Assembly (NCBI RefSeq): GCF_014207745.1
Contig: NZ_JACHJB010000001.1
Location: 806,001-870,000, forward strand
Direction of reading: 5' to 3'
Source of the DNA: Nonomuraea muscovyensis
GTDB taxonomy: Bacteria; Actinomycetota; Actinomycetes; Streptosporangiales; Streptosporangiaceae
DNA: 64,000 bases
Shown one piece after another: positions 41,938-50,772 of the stretch. The translations under genes and the position numbers were made by a program. The stretch's first letter is position 1. Every line of letters begins with the position of its first letter. The notes beneath the pieces were generated by a model. It saw nothing but the letters and a program-made list of their open reading frames with translations, was not told where the DNA came from and ran no database searches.

Positions 41938-41981
41938 GACGGTCTGTGCGGGGACGGTCTGTGCGGGGACGGTCTGTGCGG
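41938..41981. repeat. Three tandem 15-bp repeats
   Basis: The unit GACGGTCTGTGCGGG is repeated almost perfectly three times just after the ATPase gene and before the end of the convergent M20 peptidase gene. The function is not known and no gene is affected. Confidence 0.9.
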
Positions 41982-41985
41982 TTGC

Positions 41986-43239
41986 TCAGTGGGCGCCGCA
42001 GCGGCGCACCGCGAGGAGAGCCAGGGCGCGGGTGACCTCGCGCAGTTCGCTCAGGTCCACCTGCTCGCGCGGAGCGTGCGCGTACCGCACGTCGCCCGGC
42101 CCGTAGTGCAGCGTCGGGATGCCGCCCGCCGCGTACAGCCGCAGGTCGCTCCCGTACGGCGCGGCGGCCTCGCGCGGCGAGGTGCCGCAGACGTCGGCGA
42201 CGGCCCGGTTCACCTCCCCGAGCAGCGGATGGCCCGCGGGCAGCCGCCCGCTGGCGAACTGCCCGCCCGGCCAGGTCACGACCGGCGGGTGGTCGCGCAG
42301 CCACGGGCTGGGCACGCCCAGCACCGCCTCCTCGAACGCGGCCCGTGCCTCGGCCGGGTCCTCGTCCAGCCGGACGCCCATCCGTCCCTCGGCCACGAGC
42401 AGGTCGGGGACGGTGCTCGCCCAGTCGCCCGCCCGCACGGTGCCGATCTCGATCGGGTACGGCAGGACGTTGTCGCCGAACACGGTCGGCACGTCGCGGT
42501 TGCGCTCCTCCTCCAGCCGCCTGATCTCCTCGAACACCGGCCAGAACACCTCGACGGCGTTGACCCCCTCCAGCCGGGCCCCGCCGTGCGCGGCCAGCCC
42601 CTCGATCTCCAGCCGGAACGTCAGCGCCCCCGCGTTGGCGGTGATCACGGCGCCGCTGGTCGGCTCGGTGATCACGGCGGCGTCGGCGGTGTGGCCCCGG
42701 GCCAGCGTGGCGTAGGCGCCCAGCCCGCCGTCCTCCTCGCTGACCACGCAGTGCACGGCGAGCGGCCGGGCGAGCCGTACCCCGGAGCGCTTGATCGCGC
42801 GCACCACAGCGAGGTTGGCGGCGAGGCCGGCCTTCATGTCGCAGGCGCCCCTGCCGTGCAGGGTGTCGCCGGTGATCCGCGCGGCGAACGGATCGCCGCC
42901 CTCCCACTTGGCCAGGTCGCCGACCGGCACGACGTCCACGTGGCCCTGCAGCGCCAGCGCGGGTGCGCCCGTTCCCCCGGTCACCCCGACGACGCCGTAC
43001 GCCTCGGTGCGGGGCGCCTCGGTGGCGGGGCAGTCGTCGCGCCGCCTGAGGCCGTCGATGTCGATCTTCCAGACGTCCACGTCCAGGTCGGCCTCGGTGA
43101 GCAGCCGACCCAGGCGGTGCTGGAGCTCGGACTCGGCGTCGGTGCCGGTGATGCTGGGCACCCGGACGGTCTCGGCCAGCAGGGCGACGGTGTCGGCGTC
43201 GTCGATGGCGTCGAGGACCCTGGCTTCCACCTCGTGCAT
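41986..43239 (-). CDS. M20 family deacylase/peptidase (ArgE/DapE-like)
   Basis: Zinc-dependent amidohydrolase of 417 aa. Metal-binding blocks are LQGHVDVVPVG (His-Asp), GRGACDMKAG (bridging Asp), VSEEDGG (catalytic and metal Glu) and a C-terminal His in ALHYGPGD-type context (TLHYGPGDVRYAHAPREQVD). The dimerisation domain lies about 215-320. Full length with all ligands indicates an active enzyme that removes an acyl group from an amino acid or cleaves a dipeptide. The substrate cannot be fixed and it has no operon partner. Confidence 0.92.
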   Translation of the reverse strand: MHEVEARVLDAIDDADTVALLAETVRVPSITGTDAESELQHRLGRLLTEADLDVDVWKIDIDGLRRRDDCPATEAPRTEAYGVVGVTGGTGAPALALQGHVDVVPVGDLAKWEGGDPFAARITGDTLHGRGACDMKAGLAANLAVVRAIKRSGVRLARPLAVHCVVSEEDGGLGAYATLARGHTADAAVITEPTSGAVITANAGALTFRLEIEGLAAHGGARLEGVNAVEVFWPVFEEIRRLEEERNRDVPTVFGDNVLPYPIEIGTVRAGDWASTVPDLLVAEGRMGVRLDEDPAEARAAFEEAVLGVPSPWLRDHPPVVTWPGGQFASGRLPAGHPLLGEVNRAVADVCGTSPREAAAPYGSDLRLYAAGGIPTLHYGPGDVRYAHAPREQVDLSELREVTRALALLAVRRCGAH

Positions 43240-43373
43240 GGGGCCAGCCTCTCACGGCGTGAACCTTTGTGGTGGTCGGTGGTGATACAGGAGGGATGCG
43301 CTCGATACGGCGTCGCGCGGCACGGGCGCGTCCGGCTGGGCGACGGCGTCGCGGCGGAACGTAAACTTGGCCC

Positions 43374-43694
43374 GTGGAACAGCCCAAGTTCGAGATTCAG
43401 ATGCTGCACGACCGCGTGATGATCCGCCTGGAGCAGAAGGCCGAGGAGCGGCGCAGCGGCTCGGGGATCGTCATCCCGGCGACGGTCAAGCTGGCCAACC
43501 GGCTGGCCTGGGGCGAGGTCTGCGGCGTCGGATCCAACGTGCGTTCGGTCAAGGTCGGCGACAAGGTGCTGCTCAACCCCGAGGACCAGTACGAGGTGGA
43601 GCTGCACGCGCAGACCTACCTCGTGATGCGCGAGCGCGACCTGCACGCCGTCGCCACCCAGGAGACCGACCACGGCACCGGCCTCTACCTGTGA
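43374..43694 (+). CDS. GroES-family co-chaperonin-like protein
   Basis: Protein of 106 aa with the GroES beta-barrel: MLHDRVMIRLEQKAEERRSG, GIVIPATVKLANRLAWGEV, VKVGDKVLLNPED. The mobile loop (SGSGIVIPA) resembles but does not match the canonical one, and no GroEL gene is adjacent, so this is the divergent stand-alone paralogue seen in many actinomycetes rather than the main GroES. GTG start at 43374. Confidence 0.85.
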   Translation: MEQPKFEIQMLHDRVMIRLEQKAEERRSGSGIVIPATVKLANRLAWGEVCGVGSNVRSVKVGDKVLLNPEDQYEVELHAQTYLVMRERDLHAVATQETDHGTGLYL

Positions 43695-44150
43695 TCAGAC
43701 GAACCGCTGGGCGTACATGAGCAGGTCGATGCCGAGGGTCCTCATCCCGAAGTAGACGATGACGGTCGCCGCGGCCACCGTGACGATGAGCACGATGATG
43801 CGCACCGTCCAGCCCTGCCGCTTGTACCACTCGGTCCAGGCGTGCAGCACGCGCTTGCCGAACTCCAGCAGCCGGTGCGCCCAGTGGAACTCGGTGGACA
43901 GCACGGCGAGCCCGGCGAAGACCACGAGCCAGCCCGGGCCGGGGAACGGGACCATGATGAGCCCGCCGACCACCATGATCGCGCCGATCACGCCGATCAC
44001 GATCTTGAGGGTGAGCGCGCCCGTGCGGGTCGATCTGATGCCGTCGAGCCAGCCGTGCAGGCCGGTGCGGCGTTCGGGGATGCCGGACCGCCGCGCGGCG
44101 TCGTCCTTGACCACGTCGGCGTCCCCAGCGTCGGAGTCTTGGATCGGCAC
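43695..44150 (-). CDS. TIGR02611/PGPGW family membrane protein
   Basis: Membrane protein of 151 aa with the signature PFPGPGW (PGPGW motif) after the first hydrophobic pair (IVIGVIGAIMVVGGLIMV), then GLAVLSTEFHWAHRLL and a C-terminal helix IIVLIVTVAAATVIVYFG. GTG 44150 is chosen over a longer reading with an unsupported leader. The function is unknown. It is tail to tail with the GroES-like gene, with no space between stops. Confidence 0.88.
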   Translation of the reverse strand: MPIQDSDAGDADVVKDDAARRSGIPERRTGLHGWLDGIRSTRTGALTLKIVIGVIGAIMVVGGLIMVPFPGPGWLVVFAGLAVLSTEFHWAHRLLEFGKRVLHAWTEWYKRQGWTVRIIVLIVTVAAATVIVYFGMRTLGIDLLMYAQRFV

Positions 44151-44256
44151 GGTACCCCCGGGCGTTCGGTGTGCCTCCCAAGAATACGGCCCTTCCGCCG
44201 GGACCAGACGCCACAGAAGGGTCATGACCCATAAACTCGGACAAAGGTAAAATCTC

Positions 44257-45210
44257 ATGCCTGAAACCGCAGGTACCTCCCATCATCGGTTAATGTCTCC
44301 TATGCCCGAGGTCATGCTTCGCACCGTCACCGGCCCCGTCCGCGCCGCCTCCATCGACGGTGCCGTCCTCCCCCACGAGCACCTGCGCACCGACATGCGC
44401 TGGGCGGTCGGCATCGACTCCGACCCGCACCGCTGGCTCGACGAGGAACACACCGTCACAGCCGAGCTCCACGAGGCGCGCCAGTCCGACGGGCTGAACC
44501 TGGTCGTCGATCTGACCTCCATGGGGATGGGCCGCGACGCCGCCACGCTGGCCCGCGTCGCCGCGGCGAGCCGCGTGCCGGTGATCGCCGGGACGGGTCT
44601 GTTCGCCGGGCCGTTCACGCAGATCCGCGACGCGGACGTGGACACGCTCACCGGCACGCTCATGCGGGAGATCTCCGACGGTCTCGACGGGACCGGGGTG
44701 TTCCCCGGCGTGATCGGCGAGGTCGGCTGCTGGGGCGACACGCCGACGCCCGCCGAGGAGCGCGCGCTCGTCGCCGCCGCCCGCGCGTCGGTCCTCACCC
44801 GCCTGCCGGTCGCCACCTACGGTCGCGACGGCCTGGGCATCCTGGAGCTCCTGCTGGGGAACGGGGTGCCGGGCTCGCGCGTGAGCGTCGGCTACGCGGG
44901 CGCGGACGTCCCCACCGCACGCAAGATCGCCGAAGCGGGCGCGTACGTGAGCGTGACCGCGCTCGGCGCGGGCCTGGAGCAGGCGGTCCGGATCGCGCTC
45001 GACCTCGTCGAGGAGGGCCACGCCGAGCGGCTGCTGCTCAGCACCGGCCTCAGCCGGATCGCCCAGGTCACCAAGTACGGCGGGCCGGGCTACGGGCTGC
45101 TGTTCCGCGAGCTGCTACCCCGCCTGCGGGAGGCGGGCACCGGCGAGGACGTCATCCGGCTGATCACCCACGACAACCCGCTGCGCTGGCTGACCAGCGG
45201 CTACGCCTGA
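44257..45210 (+). CDS. Degenerate phosphotriesterase-family protein
   Basis: PTE-family protein of 317 aa. The HxH pair is kept (H40, H42 in LPHEHL) and the bridging residue is Glu (E155 in IGEVGCWG), as in some PTE homologues. The three remaining ligands are lost: the HTH position reads ATYGRDG (Y188), the GHAGD position reads GYAGADV (Y213) and the HD position reads STG (262-264). It therefore cannot hold the usual two-metal site and is either a one-metal enzyme or non-catalytic. Compare the intact paralogue at 28910-29866. A following P-loop kinase gene is 14 nt downstream. Confidence 0.85.
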   Translation: MPETAGTSHHRLMSPMPEVMLRTVTGPVRAASIDGAVLPHEHLRTDMRWAVGIDSDPHRWLDEEHTVTAELHEARQSDGLNLVVDLTSMGMGRDAATLARVAAASRVPVIAGTGLFAGPFTQIRDADVDTLTGTLMREISDGLDGTGVFPGVIGEVGCWGDTPTPAEERALVAAARASVLTRLPVATYGRDGLGILELLLGNGVPGSRVSVGYAGADVPTARKIAEAGAYVSVTALGAGLEQAVRIALDLVEEGHAERLLLSTGLSRIAQVTKYGGPGYGLLFRELLPRLREAGTGEDVIRLITHDNPLRWLTSGYA

Positions 45211-45224
45211 CGCGCACCGGCTCC

Positions 45225-45827
45225 GTGAACGCCCGCGCCAGCACGGACATCGGCACGGTGTGGGTGGTCTGCGGGCCGCCTGGCGCGGGCAAGTCGACGG
45301 TCGCGGCCGAGCTGCTCGACCGCCTGTCGCCGGTGCCCGCCCTGCTCGACAAGGACACCGTCTACGGCGACTTCGTCGCGGCGGTCCTGGAGGGGCACGG
45401 CAGGCCGTACGGCGAGCGTGAAGGCCCCTGGTACGACGAGCACGTGAAGCGCTTCGAGTACGCCGGGCTGACGCGGCTGGCCCGGCAGATCCGCGGCCAT
45501 GGTTGCCCGGTGCTGCTCGACGGCCCGTTCACCGGGCAGGTCCACTCGGCGCAGCGGTGGACCGGATGGGTGGCGGAGCTGGGCGGCCCGCCGGTGCGCC
45601 TGCTCTGGGTGCGCTCGGACGGCGAGACGCTGCGTGAGCGGCTGCTGGAGCGCGGGCTCGGCAGGGACGCGGGCAAGCTGGCGGGGTTCGACGCGTTCCT
45701 GAAGGCGATCATGGTGGACGAGCCGCCCGCCGTGCCGTACCTGGAGATCGACAACCGGCGCGGCGCGCCGCCCGCGGGCGCCCAGCTCACCGCCGCCGGC
45801 ATCCCCCCGCGCGCCCACGACTGCTGA
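45225..45827 (+). CDS. P-loop kinase-like ATPase (AAA_33/zeta-toxin-like fold)
   Basis: Protein of 200 aa with Walker [10 protein letters not shown] (residues 17-25), a DKD motif ([12 protein letters not shown]) and an Arg-rich lid ([17 protein letters not shown]). The fold matches small-molecule or tRNA kinases and zeta-type P-loop proteins. It starts 14 nt after the degenerate phosphotriesterase gene and is probably in its operon. No antitoxin-like gene is nearby, so a toxin role is unlikely. Confidence 0.85.
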   Translation: MNARASTDIGTVWVVCGPPGAGKSTVAAELLDRLSPVPALLDKDTVYGDFVAAVLEGHGRPYGEREGPWYDEHVKRFEYAGLTRLARQIRGHGCPVLLDGPFTGQVHSAQRWTGWVAELGGPPVRLLWVRSDGETLRERLLERGLGRDAGKLAGFDAFLKAIMVDEPPAVPYLEIDNRRGAPPAGAQLTAAGIPPRAHDC

Positions 45828-45892
45828 GGCGCCGCACGCCCACTCCTGCTCAGGCGCAGCGCGCTGACGGCGGCGGGTAACTGCCCGCCGGC

Positions 45893-46513
45893 TCACGGTG
45901 GCGGGTAGATCGCCGCGAACATCGCGGACAGTCGCGGGACCTGGCGGGTGAAGCGTCCCTCCTCGTAGGTGGCGCCCGGCTCGTTGGCGAGTTGCTGCGA
46001 GACGAGCCCGGCGATGAGAGCGGCCGCCAGGGCCAGGCCGTCCTCCCCCGCCGCGTCCGGATGCAACTCGCCGCGCTCGACCGCCGCCCGGATCAGCGCG
46101 GCGAAGTGCTCGTGGACGGCCAGCGCGGGCGCGTACGCCTCGGGTGACAGCTGGAAGCCCGGCACCGGCCGCCAGAACAGGAGCTGGGCCGTCACCTGGT
46201 TGGCCATGATCCAGCGGGCACCGGCCTCCAGACAGGCTCCCATCGTGGCCAGGCCCGGCTCCCGCCCCCCGGCCGCCTGTCGTACCGCATCGAGGTAGCC
46301 CTCCTGACCACGCCTGAACAGCGCGTCGTACACCGCGTGCCGCGAGGCGAAGTACTTGTACAGCGACGGCGGCCGGACGCCGAGCCGCCGGGCGACGGCG
46401 GCCAGGCTCAGCCCGGCGACCCCCTCCTCGGCCATCACGTCCAGCGCGATGTCCAGGATCTCGGCGATCGTCTCGGCCCGGCGGCGCGCTCTGCGATCGG
46501 AAATGTCAGCCAC
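45893..46513 (-). CDS. TetR family transcriptional regulator
   Basis: Repressor of 206 aa. The N-terminal helix-turn-helix is AEEGVAGLSLAAVARRLGVR followed by PPSLYKYFASRHAVYDALF. It is divergent from the UvrA-like ABC protein gene; the 48-bp gap carries a 31-bp interrupted palindrome that is an obvious operator. It therefore probably controls itself and the ABC protein in response to a DNA-active compound. Confidence 0.94.
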   Translation of the reverse strand: MADISDRRARRRAETIAEILDIALDVMAEEGVAGLSLAAVARRLGVRPPSLYKYFASRHAVYDALFRRGQEGYLDAVRQAAGGREPGLATMGACLEAGARWIMANQVTAQLLFWRPVPGFQLSPEAYAPALAVHEHFAALIRAAVERGELHPDAAGEDGLALAAALIAGLVSQQLANEPGATYEEGRFTRQVPRLSAMFAAIYPPP

Positions 46514-46519
46514 GCCATA

Positions 46520-46550
46520 TAGCTTAGGCTAATAGCGTTAGCCAGAGCTA
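46520..46550. promoter_or_regulatory. TetR operator, 31-bp interrupted palindrome
   Basis: The core GGCTAATAGCGTTAGCC (46527-46543) is a perfect 6-bp-arm dyad around 5 bp, and outer TAGCT/AGCTA arms extend it. It fills the gap between the TetR and UvrA-like start codons. Confidence 0.8.
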
Positions 46551-46561
46551 CGGAGGACAGC

Positions 46562-48763
46562 GTGTCACGCGACATCATGCTCACCGGCCTGCGGCAGAAC
46601 AACCTGAAGGGCATCTCGCTGCGGCTGCCCAAGGAGCGGCTGACCGTCTTCACCGGCGTCTCGGGATCGGGCAAGTCGTCGGTGGTGTTCGGCACGATCG
46701 CCGCGGAGTCGCAGCGCCAGCTCGCCGAGACGTTCAGCGCGTTCGCCCGGCACCGGCTCACCAAGCACGAGCGTCCGCGCGCCGACCGGCTGACCGGGCT
46801 GACGGCCGCCGTCGTCGTGGACCAGCTGCAGGTCACCGGCAACGCCCGCTCGACGGTCGGCACGATGACCGACATCCACGCCCTGCTGCGGGTGCTGTTC
46901 TCGCGCCGGGGCGAGCCGTCGGCGGGCCCGGCCACCGCCTACTCCTTCAACGACCCACAGGGCATGTGCCCCGGGTGCGACGGCCTCGGCAAGAAGATCC
47001 AGGTGGACCTCGACCGGCTCCTCGACCGCGACCTGTCGCTCGACGAGGGCGCGATCCGCATGTTCAAGGTCGGGGGCTACGCCCACCGGCTGTACGCGGA
47101 CTCGGGGCTGTTCGACCCCGGCAAGCCGCTGCGCGACTTCACCGAGCAGGAGCTCGACCTGCTGCTGTACGGCGGCGGCTGCACGATCGGCCGGGGCGAC
47201 CGCGTCAACGACTACGAGGGCGTCGTCACCCGCTTCAACCGGATCCACCTCCACCGCGACCTCGAAGGGCTCGACAAGGCGGCCCGCGCCATGGTGCGCG
47301 AGGCCGGCTGCCCCGCCTGCGGCGGCCGGCGGCTGAACGCGGCCGCGCTCGCCTCGCGCATCGACGGGCTGAGCATCGCCGACCACTGCGCGATGGAGGT
47401 GGCCGACCTGATCGGCGTGCTGGAACGGCTCGACGACCCGGTCGCCGAGGCGGCCGTGACGTCGCTGCGGCGGATCGACGCGATCGGGCTCGGCTACCTC
47501 AGCCTCGACCGGGAGACGCCGACGCTGTCGGGCGGCGAGGCCCAGCGGCTCAGGACCGTGCGCCACCTGGGCAGCGGGTTGACCGGCATGACGTACATCT
47601 TCGACGAGCCCAGCGTCGGCCTGCACCCGCGCGACGTGCACCGGCTCGGCGACCTGCTGCTGGAGCTGCGCGACGCCGGCAACACGGTGCTCGTCGTCGA
47701 GCACGACCGCGACGTGATCGCGCTGGCCGACCACGTGGTGGACATGGGGCCGGGCGCGGGCGTGGCCGGCGGGCGGGTGGTGTTCGAGGGGAGCGTCGCC
47801 GGGCTGCGCGACAGCGGCACCCTCACCGGCCGCATGCTCGGCCACGCCACCCCGCCCAAGGACGCCGTCCGCGCCCCCGCCGGGTGGCTGACCATCGCGG
47901 GCGCCTCCTCGTGCAACCTGAAGGACGTGACGGTCGGCGTCCCGCTCGGCGTGCTGACCGCCGTCACGGGCGTGGCCGGGTCCGGCAAGAGCACGCTGAT
48001 GCGGCACGAACTGCCCGCGCGGCATCCCGGCACGGTCGTCGTCGACCAGTCGCCGATCGCCGCCTCGCCGCGCTCCACCCCCGCCACCTACCTGAACGCC
48101 ATGGAGCCGCTGCGCAGGCTGTTCGCCGAGGTGTCGGGGGCCGGACCGGCCCTGTTCAGCTTCAACTCGGCCGGCGCCTGCCCGTCCTGCAAGGGCCGTG
48201 GGGAGATCAAGACCGACCTGGCCTTCATGGACCCCGTCACCCGTGTCTGCGACGGGTGCGGCGGCACCCGCTACAGCGCCGAGGCGCTCTCCCACACCGT
48301 CGCCGGGCGGAACATCGCCGACGTGCTCGCCTTGACCGCCGACGAGGCGGCGGCCGTGTTCGACCTGCCGGGGATCGCGCGGCTGGGCGAGCTGGGGCTC
48401 GGCCACCTGACGCTCGGCCGGTCGCTCAGCACCCTGTCGGGCGGCGAGCGTCAGCGGCTCAAGCTGGTCCACCGGCTGGGCGAGACCGGCAACGTGTACG
48501 TCTTCGACGAGCCGACCACCGGGTTGCACCCTGCCGACGTCGGCACGCTGCTGGCGCTGCTCGACCGGCTGGTGGACGCCGGCAACACGGTCGTCGTGGT
48601 CGAGCACGACCTCGACGTGGTCAAGCACGCCGACTGGGTGATCGACCTCGGGCCGGAGGCGGGCCGGCACGGCGGCGCGGTCGTCTTCGAGGGCACCCCC
48701 GCCGAGCTGGCCCGCGCCTCCACCTACACGGCGAAGTACCTGGTCAGGTCGCTCACGCCCTGA
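46562..48763 (+). CDS. UvrA-like ABC protein (drug-resistance type)
   Basis: Excinuclease-A-like tandem ABC protein of 733 aa, much shorter than true UvrA (about 950). Both ATPase halves are complete (GVSGSGKSS and LSGGEAQRL; GVAGSGKST and LSGGERQRL) and zinc-finger cysteines remain (CPGCDGLG; CPACGGR; CPSCKGRG with CDGCGG). Such shortened UvrA paralogues (DrrC/UvrA2 type) protect against DNA-binding antibiotics. GTG 46562 has GGAGGA upstream. Regulation is by the divergent TetR protein. Confidence 0.92.
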   Translation: MSRDIMLTGLRQNNLKGISLRLPKERLTVFTGVSGSGKSSVVFGTIAAESQRQLAETFSAFARHRLTKHERPRADRLTGLTAAVVVDQLQVTGNARSTVGTMTDIHALLRVLFSRRGEPSAGPATAYSFNDPQGMCPGCDGLGKKIQVDLDRLLDRDLSLDEGAIRMFKVGGYAHRLYADSGLFDPGKPLRDFTEQELDLLLYGGGCTIGRGDRVNDYEGVVTRFNRIHLHRDLEGLDKAARAMVREAGCPACGGRRLNAAALASRIDGLSIADHCAMEVADLIGVLERLDDPVAEAAVTSLRRIDAIGLGYLSLDRETPTLSGGEAQRLRTVRHLGSGLTGMTYIFDEPSVGLHPRDVHRLGDLLLELRDAGNTVLVVEHDRDVIALADHVVDMGPGAGVAGGRVVFEGSVAGLRDSGTLTGRMLGHATPPKDAVRAPAGWLTIAGASSCNLKDVTVGVPLGVLTAVTGVAGSGKSTLMRHELPARHPGTVVVDQSPIAASPRSTPATYLNAMEPLRRLFAEVSGAGPALFSFNSAGACPSCKGRGEIKTDLAFMDPVTRVCDGCGGTRYSAEALSHTVAGRNIADVLALTADEAAAVFDLPGIARLGELGLGHLTLGRSLSTLSGGERQRLKLVHRLGETGNVYVFDEPTTGLHPADVGTLLALLDRLVDAGNTVVVVEHDLDVVKHADWVIDLGPEAGRHGGAVVFEGTPAELARASTYTAKYLVRSLTP

Positions 48764-49169
48764 CCGGCTCGACCGGACGGGCGGCCCGCTCGTCGTAGGC
48801 CCGCCGGGCGGCGATCATCTCGTCCGCGTGCTCGCCGGACCACTCGCCGATCGCCCGGAGCATCGCGGAGGCGCTGCGCCCCAGCTCGGTCAGCTCGTAC
48901 TCCACCCGGGGCGGGATCGTCGGGTAGACGGTGCGCGTCACCAGGCCGTCGCGTTCGAGCGCCCGCAGGGTCTGGGCCAGCATCTTCTGGGTGACGCCGT
49001 CGAGCATCCGGCGCAGCTCGTTGAACCGCCGGGGGCCGCCGAGCAGCGCGCCCATCGCCAGCCCGGCCCACTTGTTGGTGAACATGTCGAAGACGATGCG
49101 CGCCTGGCACTCCCGGAGGAACGCGTCGGCGCCGCCGTACTGCCGCAGATCAGGAAACGTAGTATCCAT
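48753..49169 (-). CDS. HxlR family transcriptional regulator
   Basis: MarR-like winged-helix regulator of 138 aa with the HxlR pattern: FNELRRMLDGVTQKMLAQTL, RALERDGLVTRTVYPTIPPR, VEYELTELGRS. A Cys at the N-terminal side (ECQARIV) could sense thiol-reactive electrophiles, as in related regulators. ATG 49169 is chosen; a longer reading adds an unsupported leader. It is divergent from the quinone-oxidoreductase-like gene, its likely target. The 3' end overlaps the UvrA-like gene by 11 bp. Confidence 0.93.
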   Translation of the reverse strand: MDTTFPDLRQYGGADAFLRECQARIVFDMFTNKWAGLAMGALLGGPRRFNELRRMLDGVTQKMLAQTLRALERDGLVTRTVYPTIPPRVEYELTELGRSASAMLRAIGEWSGEHADEMIAARRAYDERAARPVEPVRA

Positions 49170-49263
49170 CGGGTACCTCACTACCGAAAAGGTGCCTTCT
49201 TCACAAGCGATATCTCCGGGCGCCAGCATGGCGGCATCCCCACGACAACCAAGGAGATGTCGC

Positions 49264-50196
49264 ATGCGTGCGATCGTTTACCGTTCCTTCGGCGAGCCTG
49301 ACGTGCTGGAGGTCGCCGACGTCCCGCGGCCGGTGCCGGACCGGCACGAGATCCTGGTCCGGGTCCGCGCCGCGGGCGTGAACCCGCCCGACTGGAAGCT
49401 ACGGCGCGTGCCGTTCCCCCCGCACTACACCGAGCCGCCGATGATCCCCGGCTGGGACGTGTCGGGGGTCGTCGAGGAGATCGGCGAGTACACCGGCCGC
49501 TTCCGGCCGGGCGACGAGGTCTTCGGCATGCTGAACTTCCCGATCCCGGCCTCCGCGTACGCCGAGTACGTGATCGCCAGGCCGCGGCAGTTCGCCCGCA
49601 AGCCGGCCGGCGTGGACCACGTGCGGGCGGCGGCGCTGCCGATGGCCGCGCTGACCGCCTGGCAGGCGTTCGAGGACATCGGCCCGGTACGGCCCGGGGA
49701 CCGCGTGCTCGTCCACGCGGCCGCGGGCGGCGTCGGGCATTTGGCCGTCCAGCTCGCCAAGCAGCGCGGCGCGTACGTCATCGGCACCTCCCGGGCGGCC
49801 AAGCACGACTTCGTGCTCGGGCTGGGAGCCGACGAGATGATCGACTACACCCGGGTCGACTTCGCCGAGGCGGTGTCGGACGTGGACGTCGTGCTCGACA
49901 TGGTGGGCGGCGAGTACCCGCGCAGGTCGGTGCCGGTGCTGCGGCCGGGCGGGGTGTTCATCGGCGGGGCGGGCATGACGCCCGAGGACGAGGCGGCCTG
50001 TGAGCAGGCGGGCCTGCGATGGGGCCGCTTCAGTGTCGAGCCGGACCACGCCGCGCTGGAGCAGGTGGCCCGGCTGGCGGCCGAAGGGACGCTGAACGCG
50101 CACGTGGACCGCGTCTTCCCGCTGGCCGACGCCGCCAAGGCACACGAGCTCATGGAGAGCGGCGCCTTCGTCGGCAAGCTCGTCCTCGACGTCTAG
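49264..50196 (+). CDS. NADP-dependent quinone oxidoreductase-like alcohol dehydrogenase (MDR)
   Basis: Zinc-independent medium-chain reductase of 310 aa. The substrate side is GVNPPDWKLR and the Rossmann signature VHAAAGGVGHLAVQLAKQRG. AAGGAG lies 8 nt before ATG 49264. Members reduce quinones or enones. Pairing with an HxlR regulator suggests induction by reactive carbonyl or quinone compounds. Confidence 0.93.
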   Translation: MRAIVYRSFGEPDVLEVADVPRPVPDRHEILVRVRAAGVNPPDWKLRRVPFPPHYTEPPMIPGWDVSGVVEEIGEYTGRFRPGDEVFGMLNFPIPASAYAEYVIARPRQFARKPAGVDHVRAAALPMAALTAWQAFEDIGPVRPGDRVLVHAAAGGVGHLAVQLAKQRGAYVIGTSRAAKHDFVLGLGADEMIDYTRVDFAEAVSDVDVVLDMVGGEYPRRSVPVLRPGGVFIGGAGMTPEDEAACEQAGLRWGRFSVEPDHAALEQVARLAAEGTLNAHVDRVFPLADAAKAHELMESGAFVGKLVLDV

Positions 50197-50214
50197 CAGC
50201 GGTCCAGGCGGTCC

Positions 50215-50451
50215 TCAGTAGTCGAGGCCGAAGGTGTGCGCGCCCAGGCCGAACCCGTCGCCCTTGGGGACCACGTACCCCTGCTCGACGAGCGTGGCCA
50301 GGCTCCGCCGTACGTCGTCCTCCTCCAGCCCGGTGGCGTGGGCCAGGGCGCCCAGCTCGGCGGGGTCGCCGCCGAGCGCCTGCGAGGCGACCGCCTCGTA
50401 CACGTGGATGTCGACGTCCGACAGGGCCTGCACGTCGTGGTCACGAGCCAT
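50215..50451 (-). CDS. Small winged-helix-like hypothetical protein, 78 aa
   Basis: I do not recognise a named family. The sequence LGALAHATGLEEDDVRRSLATLVEQGYVVP looks like a compact winged helix, so DNA binding is possible. The ATG overlaps the TGA of the DUF6158 gene (TGATG), so the two small proteins are made together. Confidence 0.75.
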   Translation of the reverse strand: MARDHDVQALSDVDIHVYEAVASQALGGDPAELGALAHATGLEEDDVRRSLATLVEQGYVVPKGDGFGLGAHTFGLDY

Positions 50452-50675
50452 CAGCGCATCCTCGCTCCCTCGCGCAGCCGGCCCGGGTCCACGTCACGCT
50501 CGGGACAGCGGCGCAGGTACTCGCTCTCCAGCTCGTTCGTCCGCGAGGTGTGCCGCGCCAGCGCGTCGTCGGAGCCGTGCAACAGGGTGTCGGTCCGCGT
50601 GGTGTGCAGTTGCCGCAGCTCACGCATCAGGTCGTCGTCGTCCAGGTCTCTCGGATCAATGCCCATCGTCGTCAT
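50451..50675 (-). CDS. DUF6158 family protein
   Basis: Acidic helical protein of 74 aa (IDPRDLDDDDLMRELRQLH, then RHTSRTNELESEYLRRCPER), matching the small actinobacterial DUF6158 type as I recall it. ATG 50675 follows GGGGGG. The function is unknown. It is coupled to the following winged-helix-like gene and divergent from the LysR gene. Confidence 0.8.
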   Translation of the reverse strand: MTTMGIDPRDLDDDDLMRELRQLHTTRTDTLLHGSDDALARHTSRTNELESEYLRRCPERDVDPGRLREGARMR

Positions 50676-50772
50676 GGGAACCCCCCTACCCCGGAAGGAG
50701 CTCAACAATATCTGTCACATTTCCTGACATAAGGCATTGTCGGGAGGGGACGGCCGTCTTACCTTCCCGTTT

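Noticed and set aside
41938..41981. CRISPR-like repeats
   Set aside because: Three contiguous 15-bp units have no spacers, and no cas genes are present in the window.
43374..43694. Main GroES of the cell
   Set aside because: No GroEL gene is adjacent and the mobile loop deviates; a divergent paralogue is more likely.
45225..45827. Zeta-toxin of a toxin-antitoxin pair
   Set aside because: The fold is similar, but no epsilon-like or other antitoxin gene is adjacent, and the gene follows a metabolic-type gene.
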